Positions 39,118 to 48,553 of a stretch of DNA of 64,000 bases are shown here, piece after piece. The notes beneath the pieces were generated by a model that saw only the letters and a list, made by a program, of their open reading frames with translations, was not told the origin of the DNA and ran no database searches. The stretch comes from Bog-532 sp963732345 (GTDB lineage Bacteria > Actinomycetota > Actinomycetes > Streptosporangiales > Streptosporangiaceae), in assembly GCA_963732345.1 (NCBI GenBank), contig CAVSZI010000016.1:248001-312000 (forward strand), written 5' to 3'. Numbering within the stretch: the stretch's first letter is position 1; every line of letters starts with the position of its first letter. The position numbers were made by a program, and so were the translations under genes.

Positions 39118-39140
39118 GCGTGGAACGGCTCGTGGAACGG
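39118..39140 (+). repeat. candidate arm-type site, left
   Basis: A 23-bp string containing TGGAACGG twice; identical at 49354-49376 and 21/23 at 57667-57689. Confidence 0.6.
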
Positions 39141-39157
39141 ATGTCATATCTGCGGGC

Positions 39158-39163
39158 TATCCT
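39158..39163 (+). promoter_or_regulatory. -10 hexamer TATCCT, leaderless start of the integrase
   Basis: TATCCT ends 6 nt before ATG 39170. Confidence 0.45.
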
Positions 39164-39169
39164 GCTGCC

Positions 39170-40686
39170 ATGCCGAGGGCCGTCAAGGGGCACATAGAGC
39201 AACTGCCCAGTGGGTCATACCGGGTCTCGGCGTACGCCGGGGTTGATCCGCTCACCCGGCAGGAGATCCGGCTCAGATCCACCGTCAAGGGCGAGCTACA
39301 GGCGCAGATCGAGCTCGGCAGGCTTCTTAAGGAAGCGTCCGAAGGCCGCACGCCCGAGGTCAACGCGACCATGGCAGGGCTGATGGACCAGTACATGGCG
39401 ATCGCCGAATGGGACGTGTCTACCCGGCAGACCAACGAGGGCTTCATCCGGCGCACGATCAAGCCCGCCCTGGGCCACCTGGAGGTCCGGAAGGTCCGCG
39501 GGCCCATCCTGGACAAGTTGTACACGCGGCTGAAGCGCTGCGGTGATCTGTCCTGCACGGGCAGGCCGATCATCGAGCACCGCAACGTCCCGGCCCTGAC
39601 GATCAACCCGGACGACTCCCGGCCAGCCTGGCGGCAGGTCAGCGGGACACTCGAGGAGGCCATCCGGTCCGGGCTCCTGGCCCCGGGCGAGGAGCTGCCG
39701 TCGATCACCGAGCTGAGCGCTCTGCAAGGCATCGGCACGGGCGTGGTACGCCACGCCATGAAAGCGCTCGCCGCGGACGGCCTGATCATCGCCCGGCACG
39801 GCCGCGCCACCGTCGTCGCTGGAGAACCCAGCGACGGCCCGGCGCCGAACCGGAGGCGGCCGGGTCCCGGTCACGCCTGCCGCCTCGCAGGATGCCGTCC
39901 GCACGTGTGCCATCCCATGAAGCCGAACACGATCCGTGGTATTCACAGCATCCTGTCCGGCGCGTTCGCCGCGGCGCAACGCTGGGAGTGGACCGACCGG
40001 AACCCGGCTGAGTCAGCTAAGCCTCCTACCGTCATACGCCAGACGATCGCGGCCACGTCGCCCGAAGCCGTCGCCAAGGTGATAGCCGAGGCCCGTAGGC
40101 AAAACGCCGCCCTGGGCCTGTACCTGTGGCTTGTCGTGGTCACCGGCGTCCGCCGCGGCGAGCTGTGCGGCCTTCAGGTCCGTGACGTCCACCTGGACCA
40201 GGGCTTGATCCACATTGCCTTTAACTACGTGGTCCGCGGCGGCCAGCGCGTCCGTAAGGACACCAAGACCCACCAGGATCGGTGGCTGGCCATCGACTCA
40301 GACACATGTGCGCTGATCGCAACTTACCTCGACGAGATCAAGGCCACGCTGGCGGCGGTCGGCGTCGAGCTGGCCGACGCCGCCTACCTGTTCTCCAACG
40401 ATCCTGCACACGCCCGGCCATGGAATCCTGACTGGGCGACGCACAAGGTCGCTGATGCTGCCGCCGTGTCGGAGTGGAACTGGACATCAAGGGTGGCCGC
40501 CATTACACTGCCAGCCAGCTCCTCGCCGGTGGCTTCGACTTGCGCAACACCGCTGCCCGTCTCGGCCATAGTGGAGGCGGGGCAACCACGCTCCGGCATT
40601 ACGCCGACCCGGTTCCCGAGGTCGACCGGCGAGCCGCCGCCTACCTCGCGAAGCTAACGGCAGGAACGAGCTCGCAAAAGGGTTAG
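39170..40686 (+). pseudogene. tyrosine integrase with embedded GntR-like domain, frameshifted
   Basis: About 505 aa if the frame is restored. An arm-binding AP2-like N-terminus (GSYRVSAYAGVDPLT) and SAM-like core-binding domain come first. A GntR-type winged helix follows (about residues 147-220: GTLEEAIRSGLLAPGEELPS, VVRHAMKALAADGLI), then a Cys-rich linker and the catalytic domain (TGVRRGELCGL with Arg). A one-base loss near 40471 moves HYTASQLLAGGFDLRNTAAR and LGHSGGGATTLRHYADP, with the final His and nucleophile Tyr, into another frame ending at 40686. As sequenced the enzyme lacks its nucleophile. Confidence 0.85.
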
Positions 40687-41165
40687 CTAGCTGTCATTTC
40701 GTTGTGCGCGGCGCTGTCTTTACTAACCCGCGGGACGGCCAAGCTCACGCCATCGTGATCCCGCACGGCTGGTACTGCCCCAGGCCGGTAGGCATCAAGA
40801 ATACGAACTGCGTATGCTTCGGGCATTATCGCGCTTACATCAGGTTCTCGGACCCACCGAAACCCGGTAACTTCCGAGTTTTCTTTCAGGCTCCCGCTGA
40901 TCGCACGGCATCTAAAGACGAGAGCTATGATGCCCCGGCTCATGTTCTTATAGATGCCAGTAAGCGTCAGCGGTTCAACGGTCAGTCCGGTTTCTTCCCT
41001 GACTTCTCGCAACAATCCATCTATTATGGTTTCATTGCGCTCAAGGACACCGCCGGGCGGTTCCCAATGCGCATTATCTCGCCGTTGGATAACGAGCGCA
41101 CGGCCGTCCTCATCGATTACGACACCGGCAACGCTAACCGAGTGGCGCGCGTCTTCACCGATCAC
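40683..41165 (-). CDS. Nudix hydrolase (Pif-like position)
   Basis: A 160-aa Nudix protein with a complete box (GGVLERNETIIDGLLREVRE followed by ETGL) matching GX5EX7REUXEEXGU. It begins at GTG after GGGAG and ends tail-to-tail with the integrase, overlapping by about 2 bp. In pSAM2 and related actinomycete elements the immunity factor Pif is a Nudix-motif protein; position beside an integrase makes a Pif-like role possible, but the substrate is unknown. Confidence 0.85.
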   Translation of the reverse strand: MIGEDARHSVSVAGVVIDEDGRALVIQRRDNAHWEPPGGVLERNETIIDGLLREVREETGLTVEPLTLTGIYKNMSRGIIALVFRCRAISGSLKENSEVTGFRWVREPDVSAIMPEAYAVRILDAYRPGAVPAVRDHDGVSLAVPRVSKDSAAHNEMTAS

Positions 41166-41373
41166 CTCGTAACTCCCATCAGGCAGTTGGGTATCCTTTA
41201 GCCCAGATCATTCACGCGGGCTGTGGGCTGGCCCGGGACGGCGGCTGAGCCGCTGAACAGTTCGTGATTTTACGGTTGGGGTATGACGGTGGCCCGGCTG
41301 GCGGGCCGGTGGCCGGGGGTTCCACAGGCCCCGGGGGTACTCCTTCCGTGTCGTGGGGGTGGCTTTTCGCTGG

Positions 41374-41634
41374 TCAGGGCGCGTGTGGCAGGGCGGTGAT
41401 CCGGGCCCAGGCGGTGGCGATGGCCTGTGCCCAGGGCCAGGTGGCGGGGATTTTCAGCCGCCGGCGGCGGCCGCCGCGGACCAGCTTCCCGGCGGCATGC
41501 AGGACCCGGTAACGCAGGGTCTTTGGCTCTGCCCTGGCCAGGTCGCCGTCCAGCGCGATGAGCCGCAGCCAGGACAGCAAGGCCGCGGCGATTAGGGCGA
41601 CGGCCAGCAACGCGGAATTCATCGCGAAATCGTG
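41374..41634 (-). pseudogene. IS1380 transposase, C-terminal fragment
   Basis: HDFAMNSALLAVALIAAALL, LDGDLARAEPKTLRYRVLHA, AGKLVRGGRRRRLKI and TWPWAQAIATAW are the conserved C-terminus of IS1380 transposases. It joins exactly to the N-terminal fragment if the insertion is removed, giving GRFPSHDFAMN in frame. Confidence 0.85.
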
Positions 41635-41759
41635 CGAGGTTATCTCTAGCCATCCTCCGCCTGTCTTTGACGTGCAGGACGCGACTGCTATCCGCCGTGT
41701 CGCTCGTGGTGGACGTGGTTATCTTGCCCCGTCCATCACGCAGATGACGGGGGGATTCG

Positions 41760-42719
41760 GTGCGCGTGCAGCGTGTGGTGATGCCGTGGGACGCGGTGTC
41801 ATGGACGGTTCTGGAAGATGACGGGAATCCGGTCGGGGCGGTGGACCGGTTCCTGGGGTTCCTGAGCTCGTCGGAGAAATCGCCGAACACGGTGAAGTCG
41901 TATGCCCACGACCTGAAGGACTGGTTCAGCTACCTGTCCGGCCGTGGCCTGGCCTGGGACGAGGTCACGCTGGAGGACGTCGCCGCGTTCGTCGCCTGGC
42001 TGCGGCTGCCGCCGCAGGGCCGGGACGGGACGGTCGCCGTGCTGGGCGAGCAGGCGCATCACTGCGGCGCATCGACGGTGAACCGCAAGCTCGCCGCGGT
42101 GGCGTCGTTCTACCGGTTCCACGCCCGCCACGGGGCGAAGGCGGCCGGGGTGCTGCGGGCCATCCAGGCTCCGGGTCGCGGCTATGCGGGCACGGCGTTC
42201 CGCCCGTTCCTGCATCACGTGACCGGGCGCAGTCCCCGGCCGCGGCTTGCGGTGAAGGTGAAAGCTCCCCGGCCGCTGCCGCGGGTGCTGACCGTGACGG
42301 AAGCCCAGGCGATCCTGGACGCCTGCGGTCACCTGCGGGACCGGCTGCTGCTGGCATTGCTGCTGGAGGCCGGCCTGAGGATCGGCGAGGCCCTGGGCAT
42401 GCGGCATGAGGACATCGACATCGGCGGCTGCCTGGTGCACGTGGTCCCGAGGGACAACGCGAACGGCATGCGGGCCAAGGGCGGCCGGGGCCGGGCGGTC
42501 CCGGCGGGAGCGCCGCTGATGCGGCTGTATGCCGATTACCTGAACCGCGAGTACGGGGCTGTCGATTCGGACTACGTGTTCGTCAACCTGTGGGCTGGTC
42601 CCGCCGGCCGCCCGATGACCTACCCGGCGGCGTATGACCTGGTGACGCGGCTGCGTGCCGCGACCGGGATCGCGTTCTCGCCGCACTGGTGCCGGCACAC
42701 GTACGCGACATGGCTTTAA
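41760..42719 (+). pseudogene. Tn554 TnpA-type tyrosine recombinase, C-terminally truncated
   Basis: A 319-aa protein with a core-binding N-domain (KSPNTVKSYAHDLKDWFSYL, ASTVNRKLAAVASFYRFHAR) and a catalytic domain with Arg in LLLEAGLRIGEALGMRHEDI and the HWCRHTYATWL box. It then stops, so the terminal GH box and nucleophile Tyr are missing. The sequence after the stop (42720-43002) matches neither recombinase and holds no recognised gene. Confidence 0.8.
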
Positions 42720-43002
42720 GTGAGCGGAGTTGCGTTGGGCGCATCATTCGGCAGATCCGGTGAACGCGCGCCACCTGCAGTGCAGCGTGCCGCCCTGGGG
42801 CAAGCTCGGAGCCATGAGAGCCCATGCACCCTGCGTGACCTGGGATGCCATCATCCACTTGCATCAAGCCGGACGATGATGCAGCCAGTTCGGTTGCAGC
42901 GGATACCCGCATGATGCAGCAGGTACAACCGAAAGCGCAGCGACGAGGGCGGATCCCACAACCGTCCGTTCGTCGAGCTGGCCTATTCGCAGGGTTGGAA
43001 CA

Positions 43003-43512
43003 ATGCTCACTACCAGTTTCAACCGCGACGTCCCGCAGGAAGTCGTCCGGGTCCTGCTCGACCATTCCTCAACCCAGATGACCGCTCATTACGCAAAGCT
43101 CACCGACCAGACCGTCCGGCGGCGCTGGGAGCAGGCCGCCAGGGTGAACATCAGCGGCGAGCGGATCACCATCGACCCGGACGGGCCACTCGGCCAGGCG
43201 CAGTGGGCGAAGACCCGCTACGGCATCGCGACCCAGACGCTGCCCAACGGCTACTGCGGCCTACCGGCCCAGCGGCAGTGCCCGCACGCCAACTCGTGCC
43301 TCACCTGCCCGGTCTTCATCACCGGCCCCGAGTTCCTGCCCGAGCTTCGCGAGCAGCAGCAGCGCACCCTCACCCTAATCACCACCGCCAGGGACAACGG
43401 CCACCTCCGCGTCACCGAAATGAACGAGCAGGTCGCCGCGAACCTCGACCGCATGATCACCGAGCTTGAGGCCATCGGCCCCAACGAACAGGACGCCGCC
43501 GAGGCGGGCTGA
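43003..43512 (+). pseudogene. Tn554 TnpB-type recombinase, C-terminal fragment
   Basis: Homology begins near 43016 with NRDVPQEVVRVLLDHSSTQM followed by TAHYAKLTD (nucleophile Tyr). It continues through CPHANSCLTCPVFITGPEFL, a Cys-rich segment typical of TnpB-type recombinases, to EMNEQVAANLDRMITELEA. The first several hundred residues are absent. The 3' end overlaps the tnpC-type gene. Confidence 0.8.
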
Positions 43513-43969
43513 CAACTCCGCCCACATCATCGCCGCCGCCCGCCGCCGCTCCGACGACGCCCGGCGCAGGGCCGTAACCGCGCTGCGCCGCCTGGACGCC
43601 GACGGCCAGCCCGTCACCTTCAGCACCCTCGCTTCCGCTGCCGGCGTCTCCCGCTCCTGGCTCTATGCCCAGGACGACCTGCGGGAGCAGATCGGGCGGC
43701 TCCGCACCCGGCAGCAGCACGCCCCGTCACCACCACCAGTCCCGGACCGGCAGCGGGCGACGCCCGCCTCGCTGCTGCGACGCCTGGAAGCAGCCACCGT
43801 GCGCATCCGCGTCCTGGAATCAGAGAACCGCCAGCTCCGCGACGCACTCGAGCGCGCACTCGGAGAACAGAGAGCAGCGGCGATCCGCTCACCAGCCACG
43901 ACACGCCCGGAAAGCAGAGAGCAGAAAGATCCCGGCCGGCCTCTGGGGAACCCGCGGGAAGGTCCGTGA
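43466..43969 (+). CDS. TnpC-type accessory protein (DUF6262-like)
   Basis: A 167-aa protein: ADNSAHIIAAARRRSDDARR, VTFSTLASAAGVSRSWLYAQ (helix-turn-helix-like) and a C-terminal coiled coil (LRRLEAATVRIRVLESENRQ, LRDALERALGEQ). This is the third gene of actinobacterial Tn554-like units. The TTG start at 43466 is uncertain; the frame overlaps the tnpB-type stop, as in intact relatives. Confidence 0.75.
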   Translation: MRPSAPTNRTPPRRADNSAHIIAAARRRSDDARRRAVTALRRLDADGQPVTFSTLASAAGVSRSWLYAQDDLREQIGRLRTRQQHAPSPPPVPDRQRATPASLLRRLEAATVRIRVLESENRQLRDALERALGEQRAAAIRSPATTRPESREQKDPGRPLGNPREGP

Positions 43970-44034
43970 ACAACACTGTCCACGACACAAAGCCACAGGT
44001 CAGACGACCTCAAGATCGTCGGGCTAAAGATAAG

Positions 44035-45336
44035 CGACGGGAACCGGCCGATCCCGCAGTCCTTCCCGGTCCTAATGCGGTCCTCCACCCGCGCGTGCAC
44101 CCGGTGGGCAGCGTCGATGTAGCCGAGCTGGGCCCGCCAGCCGCGCAGCCCGGCGGGCACGTTCGAGACCCATAGGGAGTAACGCCAGCCGTCGCCGGTC
44201 TCGAACAGGCTCAGCTGGGCGCCGGGGTGCGGCCGCTCCCGGCGGGCAAAGACCCGCATGCTGGCGGGCCAGCCGTCCAGCTGGTCGCCGTGAGGGCCTT
44301 CGCGCAGCAGCCCGGTCAGCTCGGTGACGTGGGCTTCTTCCACCCAGCACCGCGCATGCCCGCAGCACCGGTCCGCGCAGGCACCCGGCCCACGGCGCTC
44401 GCGCACCTGGCCGCGCTGATCGATCGCGATCTGCCAGGCCTGCTGCGGGACGAGCCGGATCGCGGCGCGCTCGCGGGCGCCCAGTTCCCAGCCGACGGAG
44501 CAGGTCAGCTGGTGCCCGGGCCGGGCGGCCAGCTGATCAAGGCGGGTGATCAGCCCATGGCTGGCCCCGGCCCCATCCGCGGTCACCATCAGCCGCCGCC
44601 GGAACTTCGGCGGCAGCGCCGCGATCGCATCACCGAGCACCTGCAGGTGATCCGCGGTCGTATTCGACCCGGCGCCGCCGCGGCGCATCATCCCGGCCAG
44701 CGGCTCACCGGTGTTATCGCAGTACCCGAGCAAAGGGTGATGCCCATAACCTTTGAAATTCGGCTCCGCCAGCTCCTTGTCCGAGTGCGCCGGGGTGACG
44801 GTGGCGTCCAGCCGGATACAGGTCACGCCCTGCAGGACCTTATCGGCGATCCGCACGCCGGGCAGGGCGCCGTGCCGGGCCTCGCCCGCTGCCCAGGCCT
44901 GGCGGCGGGCGCCGTTCACCGCCCCGGTGATCCGGGCCAGGGCCCGCGGGCCGCCCGCGCCGATCTCATCCAGCGTCCGCCATACCGTGGGCACCGAGGC
45001 GACCAGCCCGAACAGCTCTTTCTGGTCCGCGAGCACCCGGAAATCGCTGATCACCTCGCTGCCGTCAGCGATCGCGCAGGCCAGGTCCGCCGTCACCCGG
45101 CCCCGGTCGTGGATCAGCAGCCGCGGTGCGGCCAGCGCCCGCGACAGCCCCCCGGTCAGCCCGGTCTTGTCGGCCAGCTGGCGCAGCAGGGCCAGCCCGG
45201 CGTGCGACACGACGCCCTCACCGTCGGCGGTGACTTCCAGGCTCTTCGACCACCCGGTAAGGTTCACTTTTTGGGTGCTCCTCGAACTCGTGTTGATAAG
45301 GGCTTCAGCACTCTTATCGTCCCAGTTCAGGAGCAC
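44035..45336 (-). pseudogene. IS1380 transposase, N-terminal fragment
   Basis: Reads SHAGLALLRQLADKTGLTGG, LACAIADGSEVISDFRVLAD, TVWRTLDEIG, IRLDATVTPAHSDKELAEPN, MVTADGAGASHGLITRLDQL and RVEDRIRTGKDCGIGRFPS, after which the Tn554-like end begins. The DDE acidic residues in LDATV and TADGAGA are present. The frame runs on into the transposon and is not a real fusion. Confidence 0.88.
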
Positions 45337-45386
45337 CTTTTTACGTCAACGCGCCGATCAGCTAAGCGTCCCGGTGAAAAGCTAGG

Positions 45387-45940
45387 GCTAGTCCTGCACC
45401 CACAGAACTGACGGTCACGCACCATGTCACTACCGCGTTGCGGCTGCCTGCCACGTCGTTCATCGTACCGGCGGAAGCCACTCCTTGGCCTGCGCCGCAA
45501 ACCCGGCCGCCTCGCTCTCGCCGTGTTCCGGATGCCGCTTCGCGCCTACCGCCATGACGCCGGATGGCTCCTCGGCCACACGTTCCTGGAGTTCGTCCAC
45601 ACTGGCACAGAAGGTTCAGGTGAGCGGAGGGCGTGATCACCTGTCCGGTGTGACAACAAGTCGTAACCATACGGCTTCACCGCAGCAGTTCGCCGAGCTG
45701 ATAGCGGCGGGTGGTCTTCAGCTCACCGTCGAAATAGAGGTTCCTGAGTGGGGCGCACCTGGGGCTGTTGCCTTATGCGATCCAGTGCCAGGACGCGCCT
45801 CACCTCGTGGGCAGCGTGGTCGGAGTGCGGCAGCGGTGGGCGACCGCTGGTGTTGGCTGACAGGCCGGGTGCCTGCTCGGCCTTGCTGGCCGGGGTGGCT
45901 GGGTGCATACTCACACGGTGGGGTCGGACCGGGGCGATCG
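45387..45940 (+). pseudogene. gene debris including a Ddn-like nitroreductase fragment
   Basis: Around 45510-45620 the plus strand reads FRMPLRAYRHDAGWLLGHTF and LEFVHTGTEGSG, the N-terminal pattern of deazaflavin-dependent nitroreductases (Ddn family). It breaks off after ~40 residues. The rest up to 45940 shows no complete gene; AELIAAGGLQLTVEIEVPEW near 45695 is a further short coding-like piece. Confidence 0.45.
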
Positions 45941-48553
45941 GTGAGCCAGGGACCGCGGGATGAGGCGGTCATCCAGACTCCGGACCGGCGTCTTCGTGTG
46001 TTCCTAAGTTCCACGATGGGTGAACTGGCCGAGGAGCGGCGGGCGGTTTCGCGTGCCATCTCGGCGCTGCGGCTGACCCCGGTGATGTTCGAGGCGGGGG
46101 CCCGGCCGTATCCCCCGGCCCAGGTGTACCGGGCGTACCTGGCGCAAGCCGATGTGTTCGTCGGCTTGTACTGGCAGCAGTACGGGCAGCTGGTCCCGGG
46201 CGCGCAAGTCTCGGGCCTGGAGGAGGAGTTCGAGCTGTCGGCCGGGATGCCCCGGCTGCTGTATGTCAAGGCGCCCGCGCCCGACCGCGAGCCCCGCCTG
46301 GCTGACCTGCTGGCCCGCATCAAGGAGGAGTCCTCGGCCTCCTACCGGTATTTCCGCACTCCCGCCGAGCTGGGCCGGCTGGTGCGTGATGACCTCGCGG
46401 TGCTGCTGAGCGAGCGGTTCGCCGCTGCTGCCGGCCCGGCCGCGGCCGCGGCGCCATCGCTGGCGGGCGCCCGCGGCGTCGGCCGGCTGCCGGTGAGCAC
46501 GACGTCGCTGCTGGGGCGGGAGCACGCAGTCGGGGAGGTGGCCGGGCTGCTCGGGCAGCCCGGGGTGCGGCTGGTGACGTTGACCGGGCCGGGCGGGGTC
46601 GGCAAGACCCGGCTGGCGGTGGCAGCAGCCGAGCGGCTGCGGGGCCGGTTCGGCGCGGGCACCGTGTTCGTGCCGCTGGATTCGGTCACCGATCCCGGGC
46701 TGGTGCTGGCCGCCGTCGGCCGGGCCTCGGGTGCCGGCCTGGCCGGCACCGGCTCGCCGGTGGAGGCGCTGGCCGAGACGTTCGGCGACGGCGCGTGGCT
46801 GCTGATCCTGGACAACCTGGAGCAGGTGGTCCAGGCCGCCCCCGACCTGGGCGAGCTGCTGGCCCGCTGCCCGCAGCTGGCGATGCTGGCCACCAGCCGC
46901 ACGGTGCTGGGGCTGCGGGCCGAGCGGGAGTACCCGGTGCCGCCGCTGCCGCTGCCTGCCGGTTCGGGTGCTGCCTCGGTCGCAGAGGTGGCGGCCTCGC
47001 CGGCGGTGGCGCTGTTCGCGGACCGGGCCCGCGCGGTGCGGCCCGGATTTGCCCTGACCGAGGGCAACGCGGCGGCGGTGGCGGAGATCTGCCGGCGCCT
47101 GGAGGGCCTGCCGCTGGCGATCGAGCTGGCCGCCGCCCGCACCCGGCTGCTGGAGCCGGCCGCGCTGCTGGCCCGGCTGGCGGCCTCGCTGGATGCGCTC
47201 GGCACCGGCGCCGTGGACCTGCCTGAGCGGCAGCGCACCCTTCGCGCCACGGTGCAATGGAGCGTAGGCCTGCTGGATGATCCCGAGCGGTCCCTGCTGG
47301 AGATCGCGGCGGTGTTCACCGACGGGTGGACCATCCAGGCCGCCTCCGCTGTGGCGGGCCTGGAGGAGGACCGGGCGCTGGAGCTGTCCGAGGCGCTGGC
47401 CCGGCACAGCCTGATCCATCCCGACAGTACCGAGCTGGGGTCCCGGTCGCGGATGCTGGAGACGGTCCGCGAGTTCGTGGCCGAGCAGCTGGCGGCCCGG
47501 CCCGACGCCGCCGAGATCGGCCGTCGGCACGCCGGCTACTACCGGGCGCTGGCCGAGCAGGCGGACCGGCCGCTGCGCGGCACTGGCCGGGGCGAGTGGC
47601 TGGAGCGGCTGCAGGCCGAGGCGGGCAACCTGGCCGCCGCGGTGCGCTGGTACCTGGCCCATGACCCCGGGCCGCTGCCCCACCTGTTCCGGATCTTGTG
47701 GCTGTTCTGGACGCAGCAGGGCCTCGAGCGCGAGGCCTGGTCCTGGGTAGAGCAGCTGCTGCCCGCGGCCGGCACCCTGGACCCGCAGGCTCGGGCCGAG
47801 CTGGCGTGGGCCGCGGCCGTGCTTGCCGTCGACGCCGTGGACGACACCGCGGCGCTGGCGGCCCGCCAGCGCCTGGCGCCGCTGCTGGCCGGGATCTCCG
47901 ACCCCTTCCTGCATGCGGCATCCCAGCTGGTCATGGCGTGGACCTTGCCGATCACCGGCGACTTCGACGGGGCTCTGCGCGAGGCGGCGGCCTCGCTGGA
48001 AGAGCTCCGCGGCCAGGACGAGCCCGCCTTCACGGCCATGGCCGCGTTCACCGCCGGCTCGGTGGATTTAGCGCTGGGCCGCTACGACGATGCCCTGGGC
48101 CACCTGCTTGAGGCGCGCGACCTGGCCGAGCGGTCCGGCGGTGACTGGCTCGCCGCGGGCTCCCGGGTGCAGCTGGGCATCATGGCTGTCCTGCGGGGCA
48201 GCCTCGATGAGGCCCGGGTGCTGCTGGATGAGGCGCTGGACCTGAGCGTGGCGGCCCGCAGCACCCCGTTCGTAACCCTCTGCCTGTCGGGGTATGCCCA
48301 GCTGGCGTCGGCGGCGGGCGACCCGGACCGGGCGGCGCTGCTGGAAGGCGCCGCCGACGGCCTGCGCCGGCGGGTCGGCCTGCCGGCCTGGCCGCATCTG
48401 CGGCGGGTGGAGGCCGATCTGCTGGCCCAGGTCCGCCACAGGCTCGGCGCCAGCCAGTTCGATCAGGCGTTCTCCGCCGGCACCGGGCTCACCCAGCGGG
48501 AGGCGGTCGCCATCGTCCGGGACCAGCGCAGCTCTGGCACTCAGACGCCCTGA
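45941..48553 (+). CDS. DUF4062-NB-ARC-TPR STAND protein
   Basis: An 870-aa protein. Residues ~15-150 are DUF4062-like (RVFLSSTMGELAEERRAVSR, ADVFVGLYWQQYG, EEEFELSAGMPRLLYVK). The STAND NTPase at ~190-480 has Walker A TGPGGVGKTRLAVAAAERL (Lys222), LLILDNLEQV, LATSRTVLGLRAE and EGLPLAIELAAARTRLLEPA, then a winged-helix region. TPR-like helices fill ~600-830. Effector-switch-sensor order is that of NLR-like proteins, some of which are anti-phage; a regulatory role is equally possible. GTG 45941 was chosen because upstream in-frame sequence lies in debris. It is the longest intact gene of the island. Confidence 0.85.
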   Translation: MSQGPRDEAVIQTPDRRLRVFLSSTMGELAEERRAVSRAISALRLTPVMFEAGARPYPPAQVYRAYLAQADVFVGLYWQQYGQLVPGAQVSGLEEEFELSAGMPRLLYVKAPAPDREPRLADLLARIKEESSASYRYFRTPAELGRLVRDDLAVLLSERFAAAAGPAAAAAPSLAGARGVGRLPVSTTSLLGREHAVGEVAGLLGQPGVRLVTLTGPGGVGKTRLAVAAAERLRGRFGAGTVFVPLDSVTDPGLVLAAVGRASGAGLAGTGSPVEALAETFGDGAWLLILDNLEQVVQAAPDLGELLARCPQLAMLATSRTVLGLRAEREYPVPPLPLPAGSGAASVAEVAASPAVALFADRARAVRPGFALTEGNAAAVAEICRRLEGLPLAIELAAARTRLLEPAALLARLAASLDALGTGAVDLPERQRTLRATVQWSVGLLDDPERSLLEIAAVFTDGWTIQAASAVAGLEEDRALELSEALARHSLIHPDSTELGSRSRMLETVREFVAEQLAARPDAAEIGRRHAGYYRALAEQADRPLRGTGRGEWLERLQAEAGNLAAAVRWYLAHDPGPLPHLFRILWLFWTQQGLEREAWSWVEQLLPAAGTLDPQARAELAWAAAVLAVDAVDDTAALAARQRLAPLLAGISDPFLHAASQLVMAWTLPITGDFDGALREAAASLEELRGQDEPAFTAMAAFTAGSVDLALGRYDDALGHLLEARDLAERSGGDWLAAGSRVQLGIMAVLRGSLDEARVLLDEALDLSVAARSTPFVTLCLSGYAQLASAAGDPDRAALLEGAADGLRRRVGLPAWPHLRRVEADLLAQVRHRLGASQFDQAFSAGTGLTQREAVAIVRDQRSSGTQTP

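Larger units (their letters stand above)
41638..44034 (+). mobile_element. Tn554-like transposon, defective, inserted in IS1380
   Basis: Outer ends are imperfect inverted repeats: TTATCTCTAGCC (41640-41651) and, on the other strand, TTATCTTTAGCC (44022-44033). CGA is present at both junctions. Inside are tnpA- and tnpB-type tyrosine recombinase parts and a tnpC-type gene in Tn554 order. An internal deletion/replacement at about 42716-43010 has removed the end of TnpA and most of TnpB. Confidence 0.75.
41231..45386 (-). mobile_element. IS1380-family element interrupted by a Tn554-like insertion
   Basis: N- and C-terminal parts of one IS1380 transposase lie on the minus strand at 44035-45336 and 41374-41634, separated by a 2.4-kb insertion. 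Imperfect terminal repeats around CCGGGACG...CTGA are seen near 41231 and 45366-45386; exact ends are estimates. Confidence 0.75.

Noticed and set aside
40440..40510. Programmed frameshift producing full-length integrase
   Set aside because: No slippery heptamer or downstream pseudoknot is evident at GTGTCGGAGTGG; mutation or sequencing error is simpler.
44030..44175. Natural fusion of the IS1380 transposase N-terminus to the sequence beyond GRFPS
   Set aside because: The frame continues only by chance into the Tn554-like end; the true continuation lies at 41374-41634.
46004..47914. 636-codon minus-strand frame opposite the STAND gene
   Set aside because: Low-complexity Gln/Arg/Gly/Pro translation with no motifs; the plus strand carries a clear P-loop protein.
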